Position numbers and translations under genes: made by a program
Shown: piece by piece, positions 1 to 9,307 of the stretch
Numbering within the stretch: the first letter of the stretch is position 1
Layout: every line of letters begins with the position of its first letter
Notes under the pieces: generated by a model
The model's database searches: none
What the model saw: only the letters and a program-made list of their open reading frames with translations
Told to the model about the DNA's origin: nothing
NCBI GenBank assembly: GCA_023205875.1
Contig: CP060755.1
Location: forward strand, 682,001 to 746,000
Origin: Chloropicon primus
Taxonomy: Eukaryota > Chlorophyta > Chloropicophyceae > Chloropicales > Chloropicaceae
DNA: 64,000 nt
Reading direction: 5' to 3'

Positions 1-1004
1 GCTGTCTTCTGGCTTGCATAATCGAAGCTCTGCATCGGATTCGCCTGAATTCTCCAGCAGCTCCTCCCATGAGAAAAGGAGGGAACTCGTGGGCTCCCCA
101 TAAGGGTTGACATCAAGAATTGTTATCCTTTCCTTTCTGCTGATGTGGATGTCAAAGGCGTACGAGCTGAGACTGTCGAGTCTCTCCGTCACAACTTCAG
201 CAAAGAAGGCGTTGACCTTTTCCATGATCTCGTCCTTGTCTGCGGCAAGGTCACTGGTGTCCTCGCTCAGGTACCTTTGGCTGACGCCTATGAGCCTCCC
301 TTTCACTACGAAGCACCTTAACTCCCGCCTCCTATCAAAGTCATACCACTTCTTCAAATTCAGGACTTGCTGGCACGCTCTCACACTTGCTTCTGGGTCA
401 TAGTCAGAGCAGTTCGCAAAAGCGTGCAGGACGTCGCTTAAGACTCTGTCCGAAGCTTTCAACATCAATATGACCTCCTCCGCGTTCTCGCAACGCAGTG
501 AAGACAGCGGGTTGATCCAAGTTGCATCCTTCGGGCATGACCAGTTCAGTTTTGGCATGACAGACCCTTCGAACTCACAGATCGCTTGATCGATGCGTGT
601 GACTAGATCACCAAACCCACTGAGCTTGTTGTCTTGAGTTCCCCCTTCCTCTTCCTTTTCACCGTCGCTCTCCTCGGCCTCATCGTCCCCAGCACTCGAG
701 CTTGAGCTGGACGACGTCGAATCACGCCTTCCGAACTAGGACCCAATCGATAAGATAACGTCGTCAGCGATCTCAAGGTTCCGGACAACTACCCTTTCGC
801 CTCACTTACCACCCTCGAGTCGTCCGGCACGCTTATTCCATCCTCCTTCAAGTATTCCACGAAGTCGCCCGCCAGGTCCAGCGTCACCACCTTCCCCGCA
901 TGCTTCGGTCCGAACTTTGGATACCACACGTGGAATTGACACACCCTCACCTCCTCCACCGTTGGCCCTTGACGCTCGTCCCTCCCCTCCATCGCCATCT
1001 TCAT
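1..1004 (-). CDS. CDC123: CDC123 (D123) eIF2 assembly factor, 3' end cut by window edge
   Basis: CDC123 is a cytosolic ATP-grasp-like chaperone that promotes assembly of the eIF2 alpha-beta-gamma complex and so translation initiation. Two exons are visible: 1004-810 and 735 to the window edge, with a GTAAGT donor and a CCTAG acceptor in phase 0. The N-terminus has the family's CQF-x-WYP motif (VCQFHVWYPKFG). After an acidic Ser/Glu-rich linker come PKLNWSCPKDATWI (human PKLNWSAPRDAYWI), RCFVVKGRLIGVSQR, and near the edge ILDVNPYGEPTSSLLFSWEE, which matches the metal/ATP-binding DxNP segment. The start is the ATG at 1004; two more in-frame ATGs follow at 998 and 992. The stop lies outside the window. 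It is divergent from alpha-SNAP. Confidence 0.93.
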
Positions 1005-1340
1005 TCTCCTGTGCTCCACACCACCAAGTAAGTTCTCCGTGGAATCCGGCGACCGAGGTCTCGTTCGAAAGGCCGTGAGGTGATTCTTCTGTCAGTGTGG
1101 CCCGTGGCGTGGTGTTCCTCCCCAGTGGTTCCCTCCTCCCTCGTTTCCAAGACTCCCCTCCTTCGCCCTTGTTCGCCGAGACGGTCCTGTTCTCTGCAGA
1201 GAAGCAGAGCAGGCAGAGAGAGGAGGAGAGCAGAGAGGAGAGAGGAGCAGAGAGGAGAAGGCTTGAGGCTTGAGGCTTGAGGCTTGAGGGTTTTGTAGGG
1301 AGTGGAGGAGCGAGTGGGTTGAGGCGAAAGGGTTGGAAAG
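1005..1340. promoter_or_regulatory. Divergent promoter region between CDC123 and alpha-SNAP
   Basis: This 336-base spacer separates two start codons. It holds a purine (GA)-rich tract at about 1199-1262, on the alpha-SNAP sense strand, followed by four tandem copies of GGCTTGA at about 1260-1289. No gene was seen in it. Promoter function is inferred from the head-to-head arrangement. Confidence 0.55.
1260..1290 (+). repeat. Heptanucleotide tandem repeat (GGCTTGA)x4
   Basis: Four tandem copies of a 7-base unit lie about 50 bases before the alpha-SNAP start codon, directly after a GA-rich tract. The unit is not a known telomere repeat. Confidence 0.85.
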
Positions 1341-2207
1341 ATGTCTGACGTGCACGTGAAGAGGGCGCTGGAAGCCAAGGCGAAAGCCGAGAAGAAGCTC
1401 AAGGGTTGGGGATTGTTCGGAAACAAGTTCGAGGACGCTGCTGACTTGTATGAGCAGGCGGCGAACAGCTTCAAGCTTGGGAAGAAGTGGGAGGAGGCTG
1501 CGCAGTGCTTTGATCAGCTGGCGGAGTGCCACGTGAAGCTGGATAGCATCCACGAGGCGGCTTCTGCCATGAGCAGCGCGGCCGGTTGCATAAAGAAGGC
1601 CGACCCTAAGAAGGCCATACCATTCTATAACAAGTCGGCTGACTACTTCTGCAATCTCGGGCGCTTGGGCATGGCTGCCAAGTCCTACAGGGAGGCGGCG
1701 GAGCAGCTCGAGGGCGTCGGTGCGAACGAGGAGGCCCTGGACTTTTACGAGAAGGCTGCTGACCTGTTCGAGACCGAGAACCAGACGTCGGAGACGAACA
1801 AGTGCAAGCTGAAGATTGCGACGATGTACGCGGAGCTGGAGAAGTACAACAAGGCCATCAAGCTCTTTGAGGACGTCGCGAAGAAGTCTGTCGACAACAA
1901 CTTGCTCAAGTACAGCGTGAAGGGTTACTTGCTCCAGGCCGGAATCTGCCACCTCTGCATTGGCTCTCTGGAGGGCTCGAAGGAGGCCCTGGAGAGGTAC
2001 GAGGACCTTGACGTCACGTTCTCCGGCACGAGGGAGTTCAAGTTCATCCAAGACCTCATCGCTGCCACGGAGGAGGGGGATGTCGACCAGTTCACCCAAG
2101 TCATAGGGGAGTTCGACTCCATGACCAGGCTGGATGCTTGGAAGACCAAGCTCCTTCTCAGGGCCAAGAAGATTCTGGAGGAAGGTGGGGAAGACGACTT
2201 GACGTAA
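1341..2207 (+). CDS. NAPA: Alpha-SNAP, NSF adaptor for SNARE disassembly
   Basis: The protein is 288 residues in a single exon, close to the usual 290-295. Alpha-SNAP coats post-fusion cis-SNARE complexes on membranes and recruits and stimulates the ATPase NSF to disassemble them. The whole protein follows the family: an amphipathic N-terminal loop (GWGLFGNKFEDAADLYEQAA), a run of TPR-like helical hairpins (for example KKWEEAAQCFDQLAECH, AIPFYNKSADYF, NEEALDFYEKAADLFE), and the conserved acidic C-terminus LLLRAKKILEEGGEDDLT that contacts NSF. The start follows a purine-rich leader (GAAAG-ATG). It is tail-to-tail with the NIPSNAP gene. Gamma-SNAP is less likely because of the strong C-terminal match to alpha/beta. 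Confidence 0.96.
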   Translation: MSDVHVKRALEAKAKAEKKLKGWGLFGNKFEDAADLYEQAANSFKLGKKWEEAAQCFDQLAECHVKLDSIHEAASAMSSAAGCIKKADPKKAIPFYNKSADYFCNLGRLGMAAKSYREAAEQLEGVGANEEALDFYEKAADLFETENQTSETNKCKLKIATMYAELEKYNKAIKLFEDVAKKSVDNNLLKYSVKGYLLQAGICHLCIGSLEGSKEALERYEDLDVTFSGTREFKFIQDLIAATEEGDVDQFTQVIGEFDSMTRLDAWKTKLLLRAKKILEEGGEDDLT

Positions 2208-2343
2208 TTGACTGCCGCAGCGGAGGTCTCGTCGGAGATTAATCAATCTGTTGTATCATGGCTTCATCGAATATTTCTTCTGTATAACAACCAAAATGAT
2301 AATACACACGGAGAGAGACCCGGATCCTCTCTCTCTCTCTCTC
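2208..2343. other. Tail-to-tail spacer between alpha-SNAP and NIPSNAP
   Basis: The 136-base spacer carries TGTATC and TGTATAAC motifs downstream of the alpha-SNAP stop, which are possible 3'-end signals, and a short (CT)n run at about 2329-2345. Confidence 0.4.
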
Positions 2344-3227
2344 TCACCGCAGTGGGGAGAACGTGGTCGGAAACAGGGCCTGTGTGCGAAAGTGCTGCAC
2401 CGATGGCGTGACTGAGTTGATGCACTCTTTCCACTCCTTCACTTTTCGGGCGCTCTCCCTCGCTTGGATAGAAGCTTGCAGAGAGGGGTACCTCCAGACT
2501 TCGATAACCGTGTTCAGCATCCCCACATCGATGAACCCAAAGAACACGAGCTTCGAGTTGGAGTCCGCGGCGACCTTGTGAGGCAGGCCCTTGGCGAAGC
2601 TGTCCAGAAGCCTGGGCACGGAGTCGTACCCTGGGTGGAGCTGGTACTTCCTGCTCGAACGACACCGGCGACGGTCAGCGACGGACAGAAGGAAATAGAG
2701 AAACGACGAATGAACCAAACTCACCTTAGCTCGTACATGACCCCGTCCTCGTGCTCTGGCTCAAAATCTTGAACGAGGCTAGACCCAGCCGCGTCCATGC
2801 ACTTCACCGCCGGCTTGAAGATCGCAGACTCCTGTTCCAGAACGTGGGGACCTATCTTCACACGATACTTCTTCCAGTCCTCGTTCGTCCCCGCCTTGTC
2901 GCGCACCTCCTTCCTCTGCACCATGTCCTCGTAATGATAGATGTGATGCACCGAAGTCAGGCAGCCTCCCGTATCCGCCGTGAAGAACCCCAACCACCCA
3001 GGATGCAAGGCCTTCCTCAGCGGCCCTGCATCTTCTGTCAACCTCATGAACTCACCCATCCCCTCGTACTTGATCTTGTACGTCCTCCACTCGAGCAAGC
3101 CAGGACCGGGCGCCGTATCCTTCCCCGTGGAGAGGAACCTCTTCCCTCCTGCACCCGATGGGGCCACCAACCGCTCCACACTCCTCATCCCCTTCGCCAT
3201 CATCGCCATCATCGCCATCATCGCCAT
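2344..3227 (-). CDS. NIPSNAP family protein (two NIPSNAP domains)
   Basis: Exons are 3227-2725 and 2650-2344, joined through a 74-base GT-AG intron (CTAAG/GTGAGT to GAGCAG), giving 269 residues. NIPSNAP proteins have a dimeric alpha/beta ferredoxin-like (ABM-like) fold and are typically mitochondrial; animal NIPSNAP1/2 act in mitophagy signalling. Domain 1 begins at LLEWRTYKIKYEGMGEF and domain 2, across the intron, runs from MYELRKYQLHPGYDSVPRLL through VEVWRY-like VIEVWRYPSLQA to the C-terminus. The chosen start is ATG 3227, which opens a Met-Ala repeat (MAMMAMMAMMAKGM) before a basic, Ser-rich stretch that could serve as a mitochondrial presequence. The true start among the five Met codons is uncertain. 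Confidence 0.88.
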
Positions 3228-3690
3228 CGTCTCTGTGCTGGTGAAAGCAGCAGAATTGGTCCAAATCCTCGTCACTGAGGCGTTTCCCTTGACCGAGATC
3301 TCGTTGAAAAGCCCAATGAGACACGCTTGTTGATGATTCGTCCAATGGATCTCCCCGACCAAGGTCTCTCCGTCGTCTTCCAACGCCCTCCCTCTCGTCT
3401 TCTCGTCTGTCTCTCGAACAATTCCCCGCCAAAAAAAAACCTACGAAAGGAGAGGACGAGGGACCCTTTCGACGAAAGCGAGTACCTTTGGCATTGGACC
3501 TGCGGAGAGGTCGCTTGAGAGATCGACGCGCGGCGTGTGCTTGGTGGACACCTCCATCCCACGGAACCCCTCTTCTCTTCTCTTCTCTTCTCTTCTCTTC
3601 TCTTTTGGCAACGCACGCCACGCACGCATCAACCTTTGGACAGGCAAAGGCGAAGACCTTGGGGTTGGACACACCATCAACATCAACAAG
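3228..3690. promoter_or_regulatory. Divergent promoter region, NIPSNAP / SPICE1-motif gene
   Basis: This 463-base spacer lies between two start codons. It contains an E2F-like motif (TTTGGCGGGGAA on the minus strand, about 3421-3433) and a pentanucleotide (CTCTT)n run at about 3570-3605. Open frames here are repeat-driven and look non-coding. Confidence 0.45.
3570..3606 (+). repeat. (CTCTT)n microsatellite
   Basis: About seven tandem pentanucleotide units sit about 85 bases upstream of the start codon at 3691, in the probable 5' leader. Confidence 0.9.
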
Positions 3691-4710
3691 ATGGTGTCGA
3701 AGAAGAAAGGTTCTAGTGGGAGGCAAGGGAAAGGTTCAGGTGGTACTGGAGTTCCGACGAGTGCGAGGAGACGGAGGCCGAAGCCGGCTTGGGACAATAC
3801 TGTCCACGACCTTGGCCAGTTCAAATTGTCCAAGGACGAGCAGGAAAGGAGGAAGGACCTGTTCACCTCTAGGCACCAAATGCCTGGGATGGAGAGGCTG
3901 AGGGAGTTGTGCGAGAAGTACGAGGGTGGCCGAGAGGCGAGGCGGGAAGCGGAGGAGGAGGAGGAGGAGGAGGAGGTGATGGGGGGACACGAGTTGGACC
4001 ACCACCAGGACCACCACCACCACCAGCAGGAGCGCCACGTGTTGCGAGGTGGGCCTGAGGAGGCCCCCGAGCAGGAGCAGGGTGGAGAGCAGGAGGCGGC
4101 GGACGACGCCAGGGAGGTCACCTCGACCTCGAGGCTCGGGAACGTGGAGACCTTCGACAAGATGGCGCACCACGCGGACGCGTACGGAAAGCTGGACCCC
4201 CACGAGATCCTGTTCGAGTACAGGACGAGCAACAGGGCCCAGAAGATCGTGGACAACATTCAGCAGATCATAGACATAAACATCGGGAGGATTGACACGA
4301 TGATGGCGGAGATGAACGTGAAGACCATCCGCGAGGAGGTGAAGGGCATCAGGGAGGACGTGGACGACATGAAGGAAACTCAGCTCGTCCTGAGGGACGA
4401 GATCAAGTCCATGAGGAAAGAGTTCGGAGGCCTGATGAGCACCCTGCAGAGGAACTTCCAGTCCCTTCTCACGGACAAGTACAACCCCAGGACTCAGTTT
4501 TCGGCCAGGCAGCTCGAGAGCGCGCCCTACGCCATGCCGACGAGCGCGTCCAAGAACGCGCTGGACTTCAGCGAGGCGAGGAGCCCGCTCCCCTCCGTGC
4601 CGATCCAGGCCAGGAGGACCCCCCAGCAAAGCTCCCTCTTCATGGACGGGGACGACGACGACATCGAACTTCCGCTCTACGCGGAGATGATCAAGAACCA
4701 GCTAAAGTAA
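3691..4710 (+). CDS. Coiled-coil protein with SPICE1-like N-terminal motif
   Basis: The protein is 339 residues and intronless, counted from ATG 3691 (MVSKKKGSS); an upstream in-frame extension is rejected because it is built from the CTCTT repeat. After a basic Gly/Lys/Arg-rich N-terminus comes AWDNTVHDLGQFKLSKDE-QERRKDLFTSRH. This resembles the N-terminal motif of the centriole/spindle protein SPICE1 ([30 protein letters not shown]). Next are a poly-Glu run, a His/Gln-rich stretch (HHQDHHHHQQ) and a long predicted coiled coil at about residues 170-290 (KIVDNIQQIIDINIGRIDTMM, VKTIREEVKGIREDVDDMKE). The C-terminus is acidic (DGDDDDIELP). A centriolar or flagellar role is inference from one motif; the rest is unrecognised. 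Confidence 0.72.
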   Translation: MVSKKKGSSGRQGKGSGGTGVPTSARRRRPKPAWDNTVHDLGQFKLSKDEQERRKDLFTSRHQMPGMERLRELCEKYEGGREARREAEEEEEEEEVMGGHELDHHQDHHHHQQERHVLRGGPEEAPEQEQGGEQEAADDAREVTSTSRLGNVETFDKMAHHADAYGKLDPHEILFEYRTSNRAQKIVDNIQQIIDINIGRIDTMMAEMNVKTIREEVKGIREDVDDMKETQLVLRDEIKSMRKEFGGLMSTLQRNFQSLLTDKYNPRTQFSARQLESAPYAMPTSASKNALDFSEARSPLPSVPIQARRTPQQSSLFMDGDDDDIELPLYAEMIKNQLK

Positions 4711-4820
4711 ACAGAAACAGATACATATAAGATACGACGGTGTGGATCCAAAAAAAAAACCAGAAGGTTTTAATCGATCGTCTTTCCCTTTCCAAACAAC
4801 ACCCTGCTGCAGAGCCGCGC

Positions 4821-5612
4821 TCAGAACTTGTCCAAGACTTGCAAGATCTGAAAGGCGGGCCGTCAGAAAACGAAGGAAGAAGCGGATGGGCTTCCCCGGA
4901 TCCAGAGCAGCCGGCCGAGCTGGGGACGCCACTTACCTCGTCGATCGGCGCGTCCTTCTTGAAGTTCTTCTGGCGGAACTCGTACATGCACCTTCCATCC
5001 TTGTCCATGATGAATACCCCTCCAAGGACGAAGCCGTCTCCCTCCGTAGCATTGCCGCCGACCTCCTTCTGGAGCTGGTGTCCCTTGTACATCATACCCA
5101 CGTCGAAGAGCTTCCAGACGGACGCCCTCTTGAGGTTGAGCAACTGGTGCACCTCCTGCTTGTCGTTCTCGATGTACAGCCCGCCTGGCCAGAACTTGCC
5201 CTCCTGGAAGGACTCGAGGCCTGCCATCTCCAGCCCGAGGGCAACCATCTGCACCCCCTTCTCCTCGGCCTTCTTCTGCACGTTGTCCCTCAGCTGCAGG
5301 ACAGCAGAGGAGAGGACAGTGGAGGAGTGCAGAAGACAGAAGACAGCGTGAGTGAGTGACGTGGTGCTATGCTTGCAGACAGAAAAAGAGAGAAAAACGA
5401 TTCGATGGCGTTACCTGGACGGCATACCCGCGGCACAGAGGGCAAGCGAAGCGACGCATGACCCACAAGAGCACAGGCTTTTCCTGACTGAGGACAGACC
5501 CAAGCTTGACGTCCTCCCCCTTGGTGTTGAGAACTCCGAGAGGAGCAAACGCTCCCCTCAAGTTCTCCGGGGCCTTCTCCTCCTTCTCCTTCTTGAACAA
5601 ACCGAACACCAT
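4821..5612 (-). CDS. PRXL2/FAM213-type peroxiredoxin-like protein
   Basis: Three exons (5612-5415, 5293-4937, 4847-4821) give 193 residues; all junctions are GT-AG and in phase 0, and the last exon encodes only ILQVLDKF. The fold is the AhpC/TSA-like thioredoxin fold of the PRXL2 (FAM213/SelU-like) family, whose members act as redox enzymes in lipid or prostanoid metabolism. The redox motif is C-P-L-C in LLWVMRRFACPLCRGYAV. Family landmarks follow: a GVQMVALG strand, LYIENDKQ, RASVWKLFDVG, and GDGFVLGGVFIMDKDG. The N-terminus (MVFGLFKKEKEEKAPENL) is not an obvious targeting peptide, so the protein is probably cytosolic. The start codon directly follows a long sense-strand (GA)n tract. Confidence 0.9.
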
Positions 5613-5614
5613 CC

Positions 5615-5617
<3 letters not shown>

Positions 5618-5657
<40 letters not shown>
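5618..5657 (-). repeat. (GA)n tract in the 5' leader of the PRXL2-like gene
   Basis: About 19 CT dinucleotides on the plus strand, i.e. (GA)n on the transcribed sense of the minus-strand gene, lie six bases from its ATG. GT-rich variants follow to about 5680. Confidence 0.95.
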
Positions 5658-5662
<5 letters not shown>

Positions 5663-5767
5663 GTCTGTCTGTGTCTGTGTGTCTCAACACCTCCCGCTCC
5701 TGATCTCCCCCGCTCGCTCCGTTTCGTCTCGCTCGCGCCCATCCGCAAGCTCAGGCGAAGGAACATC

Positions 5768-6579
5768 ATGGTAACCACGATAAGAGTGAGTAGAAGGGAT
5801 CGGGACGACAGTGCGGGAACACAAAGGAACTCACAATCGATCGATTCTAATCCTTTTCTTTTCTTTTTCTTTTTCTTTCTTTTGTCCCTCCCTCCCTCCC
5901 TCTGCGTTGCGTTCGTTGCGATCGGAACACAAGGTGACGAGAAGGCTGCTCGAGACGCTGTCCGGCGTGCCTACGACGAGCAGACCGGCTGGGAAGCAGG
6001 ATCCTCAATCGACGAGGTGAGTCGTCACTCGATTTGATTTGTGCTCCATCGACGACGGGACTAACGTCACGGGAATGCCTTCGTTCGTTTCAACCATTGC
6101 AGTAGCAACAACGCGAGGGGAGGAGAGGGGTCTTACCCCCAGGACTTGAAGCAGAGCTCTCTTAAGGATACGGTAAGGGCGGTGGTCTCTCGCGCTTGTG
6201 CAAGATTGCTGCGCGATTCCCTTGCCTTCTTCTTCTTCTTCTTCTGACAGACCCACTTTGCGTTGCGCAACAGGTTCAGTACGGAAACCTCCTTCTGAAG
6301 CACGAAGGGCAGGAGCTCGCAAAGGCCAACCAGTTCGCAGACGAGCTTATCGGAAAGTATGGGTATGAGGCCACATCGAAACCCGCTCCCTGCCAGGGGG
6401 AGCGGGATTCTTGCTTCAGTTGCTACAAGGACAACAAAGAGGTAAGAACAAAATAGGTTCGCTCGAGCTGGATTCTCTGACCAAGCGTGCGTGTTTGTTT
6501 TGGCCCATCCGCGCAGGACCCGGCGGCGTGCTTCGGGGTGGTGAAAAAGTACCACGAATGCTCGCAAAGCGCAAAGTGA
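5768..6579 (+). CDS. MIC19-like CHCH protein, MICOS subunit candidate
   Basis: Five small exons (5768-5785, 5934-6016, 6103-6172, 6274-6441, 6517-6579) read in one frame to give 133 residues, with GT-AG borders throughout. The C-terminal half is a twin CX9C (CHCH) domain: C-QGERDSCFS-C, then ten residues, then C-FGVVKKYHE-C. This spacing and the sequence resemble MIC19/MIC25 (CHCHD3/6), which sit in the mitochondrial intermembrane space and hold cristae junctions. A helical segment (NLLLKHEGQELAKANQFADELI) precedes it, matching the family's central helix. Exon 1 encodes only six residues. The assignment to MICOS is inference; other twin CX9C proteins are possible. It is divergent from the PRXL2-like gene. 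Confidence 0.8.
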
Positions 6580-6707
6580 GCACATGACGACAACTTCCCT
6601 TTGAGCTCCGGTTTATCTTTGTACATGCCTAAAAACACTTAAAAGGGGGTATACAATCGTCATATATACAGTTTCGTTGGTACAGGGGTGTGAAACCAAG
6701 GAGGGTT
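6580..6707. other. Tail-to-tail spacer with palindromic TGTACA
   Basis: The 128-base spacer between the MIC19-like stop and the GATA-factor stop has TTGTACATG at about 6619-6627. The TGTACA core is palindromic, so either gene could use it. See findings. Confidence 0.4.
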
Positions 6708-7865
6708 TCAGGACGTTACTTCCTGCCTCAGGGGAATTGCACCGCCAGCGCTGGCAACGGGCTCCCTCTTGGCCAGGGCCTCTTGCATCATTGTCTGCAA
6801 CGCGGCTGGAAGCTGTGACGGGGCGTCCCCCCGGGTTCTTCGCGTGCCGACCTCCGGAAACTCCGCGGCCCACCTGGACAAGCTGAACTCCTTCGTCAAC
6901 CTGTTGTAGTGGTCGACCATCCTCATATTTGACGCCGGAAGGTCGCCGTCGAAGCTTCCCGCCTTGAGCAGGTTTTGGTAGTTCAAGACGGCGCTCTGAA
7001 AGGCGTCGGATCGGAAGGCGCTCCCAAAGCTCACTTTGCCATCCTCCCGCTCCTTGCCCAAGTCTATCTCCGGCAGCATAGTCGCCAGGACGTCCTTGTC
7101 CTCCTTGCTCAGGCAGGCGTCGAGGACGCTCTCTTTCACGATCGAAAGCAGATTGATGTGACACAGAGGAGACTCGGCGCTCTTCAGGACAGAGCTCTTC
7201 CTGTACTGATACCGCAGAAGCACGTCGTGCTTCTTCTTCTTCGGGGGCAAGGTCGTTCTCGGACTCGCGAGGTCCTCGACGTACAAGCTCCTGACCGTGT
7301 GCCTTTTCTTCGCTGGCTTCTGGGGAGAGGGAATGCCGTCCAACACCTTTCCGGGCTTCTCCTCCTCCACAAGGATTTTCAAATTGGCCCGCTTCCTCGC
7401 GCGCTTGGGGGCGCTCTCCACCTTCTTCTTCTTCGCTCTCTGCTTCTTCTCGACCTTCTTCTCGACCTTCCCCTTCGCCGCTTTCCCCTTCCCCGCGGAG
7501 GACGGCCGCACCTCATCATCATCCTGGTACTTCACAGGCACCTTCCTCTTCCTCTTGCCGCTCGCCACGATCTCCCCACCCTTCGCGCCCAGCAACGAGG
7601 AGGAGCTTGGCTTGCGCTGCTGCTTCCGTGCAGAAGCCTCGATCCCCCCTGCACCAGACCTCGAGACCTTCCCCGCGGTCTTCTTCCTCTTCCTCGCCCC
7701 TCCCTTGCTCATGGGCATGTAGCCCTCGAGACTTCGCTTCGTTATCCATCTCGCCCCGCAAGCGTTGCACAACAAGGGTTTGGATTCCGGTCCCTTCCTC
7801 CACATCGGGCTCTCCGTCTCCCCGCAGTGGTCACACGGACCCTTCTTCTTTCCCTTGAGTCCCAT
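6708..7865 (-). CDS. GATA zinc-finger factor with C-terminal DEUBAD-like domain
   Basis: The protein is 385 residues in a single exon from ATG 7865 ([11 protein letters not shown]). At residues 10-36 lies one GATA-type finger, C-DH-C, 18 residues, C-NA-C ([22 protein letters not shown]), followed by [10 protein letters not shown]. The middle is a long Lys/Arg/Ser-rich region with several nuclear-localisation-like stretches ([23 protein letters not shown]). The C-terminal region ([20 protein letters not shown], then [25 protein letters not shown]) looks like an ASX/DEUBAD domain. GATA plus DEUBAD is the arrangement of plant GATA26/27-type proteins, so a chromatin-linked transcription regulator is likely. 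Targets are unknown. A (GA)n tract lies in the 5' leader. Confidence 0.86.
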   Translation of the reverse strand: MGLKGKKKGPCDHCGETESPMWRKGPESKPLLCNACGARWITKRSLEGYMPMSKGGARKRKKTAGKVSRSGAGGIEASARKQQRKPSSSSLLGAKGGEIVASGKRKRKVPVKYQDDDEVRPSSAGKGKAAKGKVEKKVEKKQRAKKKKVESAPKRARKRANLKILVEEEKPGKVLDGIPSPQKPAKKRHTVRSLYVEDLASPRTTLPPKKKKHDVLLRYQYRKSSVLKSAESPLCHINLLSIVKESVLDACLSKEDKDVLATMLPEIDLGKEREDGKVSFGSAFRSDAFQSAVLNYQNLLKAGSFDGDLPASNMRMVDHYNRLTKEFSLSRWAAEFPEVGTRRTRGDAPSQLPAALQTMMQEALAKREPVASAGGAIPLRQEVTS

Positions 7866-7901
7866 CTCGCACCCCTCGGCCCCCTCCTCTCCTTCAAACG
7901 G

Positions 7902-7957
<56 letters not shown>

Positions 7958-8335
7958 GGGTTCGCGATCGGGAGGGCGACGAAGAGGAGCGGCGGGGAAG
8001 CGATCGATCGAAACGAGAGAACGCGCGAGGAGTGGGGAGCGGAAGAGGGTGCGTCAGCGACAAGGGCCTTTTCGCGAGCTTTTGGTGGATACCTTGGTCG
8101 AACGGAACAGCGCTGTGGTGAGGATTTGAAGCCGAACGACAGTTGGACAGATCGACGGAAGCGAAGAAGAGGACCACAAGAGGACGGCGACGCGTGGCGT
8201 GAGGAAGGAAGCGGAGACTCTCGCTCGCTTCTTCTTTTCTTTTTTGTGCGACGGAGCCTCGCGGAGGAAGCAATTGGGGACGGGCGGACTCCACGCGTTA
8301 TCGGAAGAGAGAACTAGAGGCAGGGAAGTAGAGGG
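7866..8335. promoter_or_regulatory. Divergent promoter region, GATA factor / U2A'
   Basis: This 470-base spacer lies between two start codons. Apart from the (GA)n tract and GC-rich sequence with CGATCG repeats (about 8000-8010) no element is clear. Long minus-strand open reading continues upstream of the GATA start but is low-complexity. Confidence 0.45.
7902..7957 (-). repeat. (GA)n tract in the 5' leader of the GATA-factor gene
   Basis: About 27 CT units on the plus strand read as (GA)n in the sense of the GATA gene, about 40 bases before its ATG. Read through in frame, it would give an Arg-Glu run, which is not taken as coding. Confidence 0.95.
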
Positions 8336-9307
8336 ATGGTGTCGCGGGTGGCGGGGAGGCTGAGCACGGAGCTCATCCTGAGCTCGCGCCAGTACATGAA
8401 CGCTTGCGATGAGTACGAGATAGACCTTCGGGGAAACAAGATCGGGGTGATAGAGAACTTGGGGGGGACAGAGAACCAGTTCGACTCGATCGACTTGTCG
8501 GAGAACGAGATTGTGAAACTAGAGGGATTTCCGCTGCTGCCTAGGTTGAAGACGCTCACCCTCAACAACAACCGCATATCGAGGATATCCAAAAACTTAG
8601 AGGCGAGCATACCGAACTTGGAGACGCTCGTGCTGACAGGAAACAGGATCAACAACTTGACGGTGAGTCCGGGGTGTGCTTGAGACGGGCGCGGTTATGG
8701 GAGCGGATGCCTTCCTCAACAAGTGGAGTCGGGGGTGGGGTGGGGGGGAATACCCTCCCCTGCCTCTGCACACTGCGTGCCAATCATGTGCCCACGAACT
8801 GACACTCTGCGCCCTCCACATGCACACGCGTTTTCATTTTCCCAAACAGGACATACGAAACTTGAGGGGGTTGTCAAAGCTCAAGCGTCTCGTTGTTATT
8901 AACAACGGGATCACTAAGATTCCGCAGTACAGACTTCACATCCTCAAGCAAGTGCCACAGCTGCGGATGATCGACTTCGCGAAGATGAAGGAGAGCGACA
9001 GAAAGCTGTCCGAAACCATGAACGGCGATGACATAGGTAAGTTATCTTAGGTTCCGTGGACTCGCGGGTAGCGCGCTGTCGCTCTAGTTGTGACTGACCC
9101 GGCGACCCTTTCTCTCGCAATACTTCCATCGACGAAACTGACGTGGAACCAGACGCCAAGATGCTGAAGGACACTGCTGCGCCTATGGAGGACGTCCAGA
9201 CAAGTCCACAGAAGCCTAACATTGCCGCTATCAAGGCAGCTATCGCGAGCGCGCAGACCATCGAAGAAGTTCAAAAGCTTGAAGCGGCCCTGCAATCGAG
9301 CTCTTGA
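8336..9307 (+). CDS. SNRPA1: U2 snRNP protein A' (LRR splicing factor)
   Basis: Three exons (8336-8662, 8850-9036, 9153-9307) give 222 residues with GT-AG borders. U2A' binds U2 snRNA stem-loop IV together with U2B'' and is part of the spliceosome that selects the branch point. The N-terminus has the family's helix (LILSSRQYMNACDEYEIDLRG) and then leucine-rich repeats (NKIGVIENLGG, IDLSENEIVKLEGFP, LKTLTLNNNRISRI, LETLVLTGNRINNL). Exon 2 continues with LRGLSKLKRLVVINNGITKI and the YRLHILKQVPQLRMIDF cap typical of U2A'. The C-terminus (IAAIKAAIASAQTIEEVQKL) matches the family's conserved C-terminal helix. Human U2A' is 255 residues, so this one is slightly short. Confidence 0.95.

Noticed and set aside
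1260-1290. GGCTTGA repeats as an internal telomere repeat
   Set aside because: The unit differs from TTAGGG/TTTAGGG-type telomere repeats and there are only four copies.
1092-2246. Long minus-strand open frame opposite alpha-SNAP
   Set aside because: It mirrors the GC-rich coding strand, has no recognisable domain, and the plus strand encodes a full-length alpha-SNAP.
2721-3383. Longer NIPSNAP N-terminus starting upstream at 3383
   Set aside because: The additional 52 residues have no family match and read through the promoter region; ATG 3227 leads into a presequence-like stretch.
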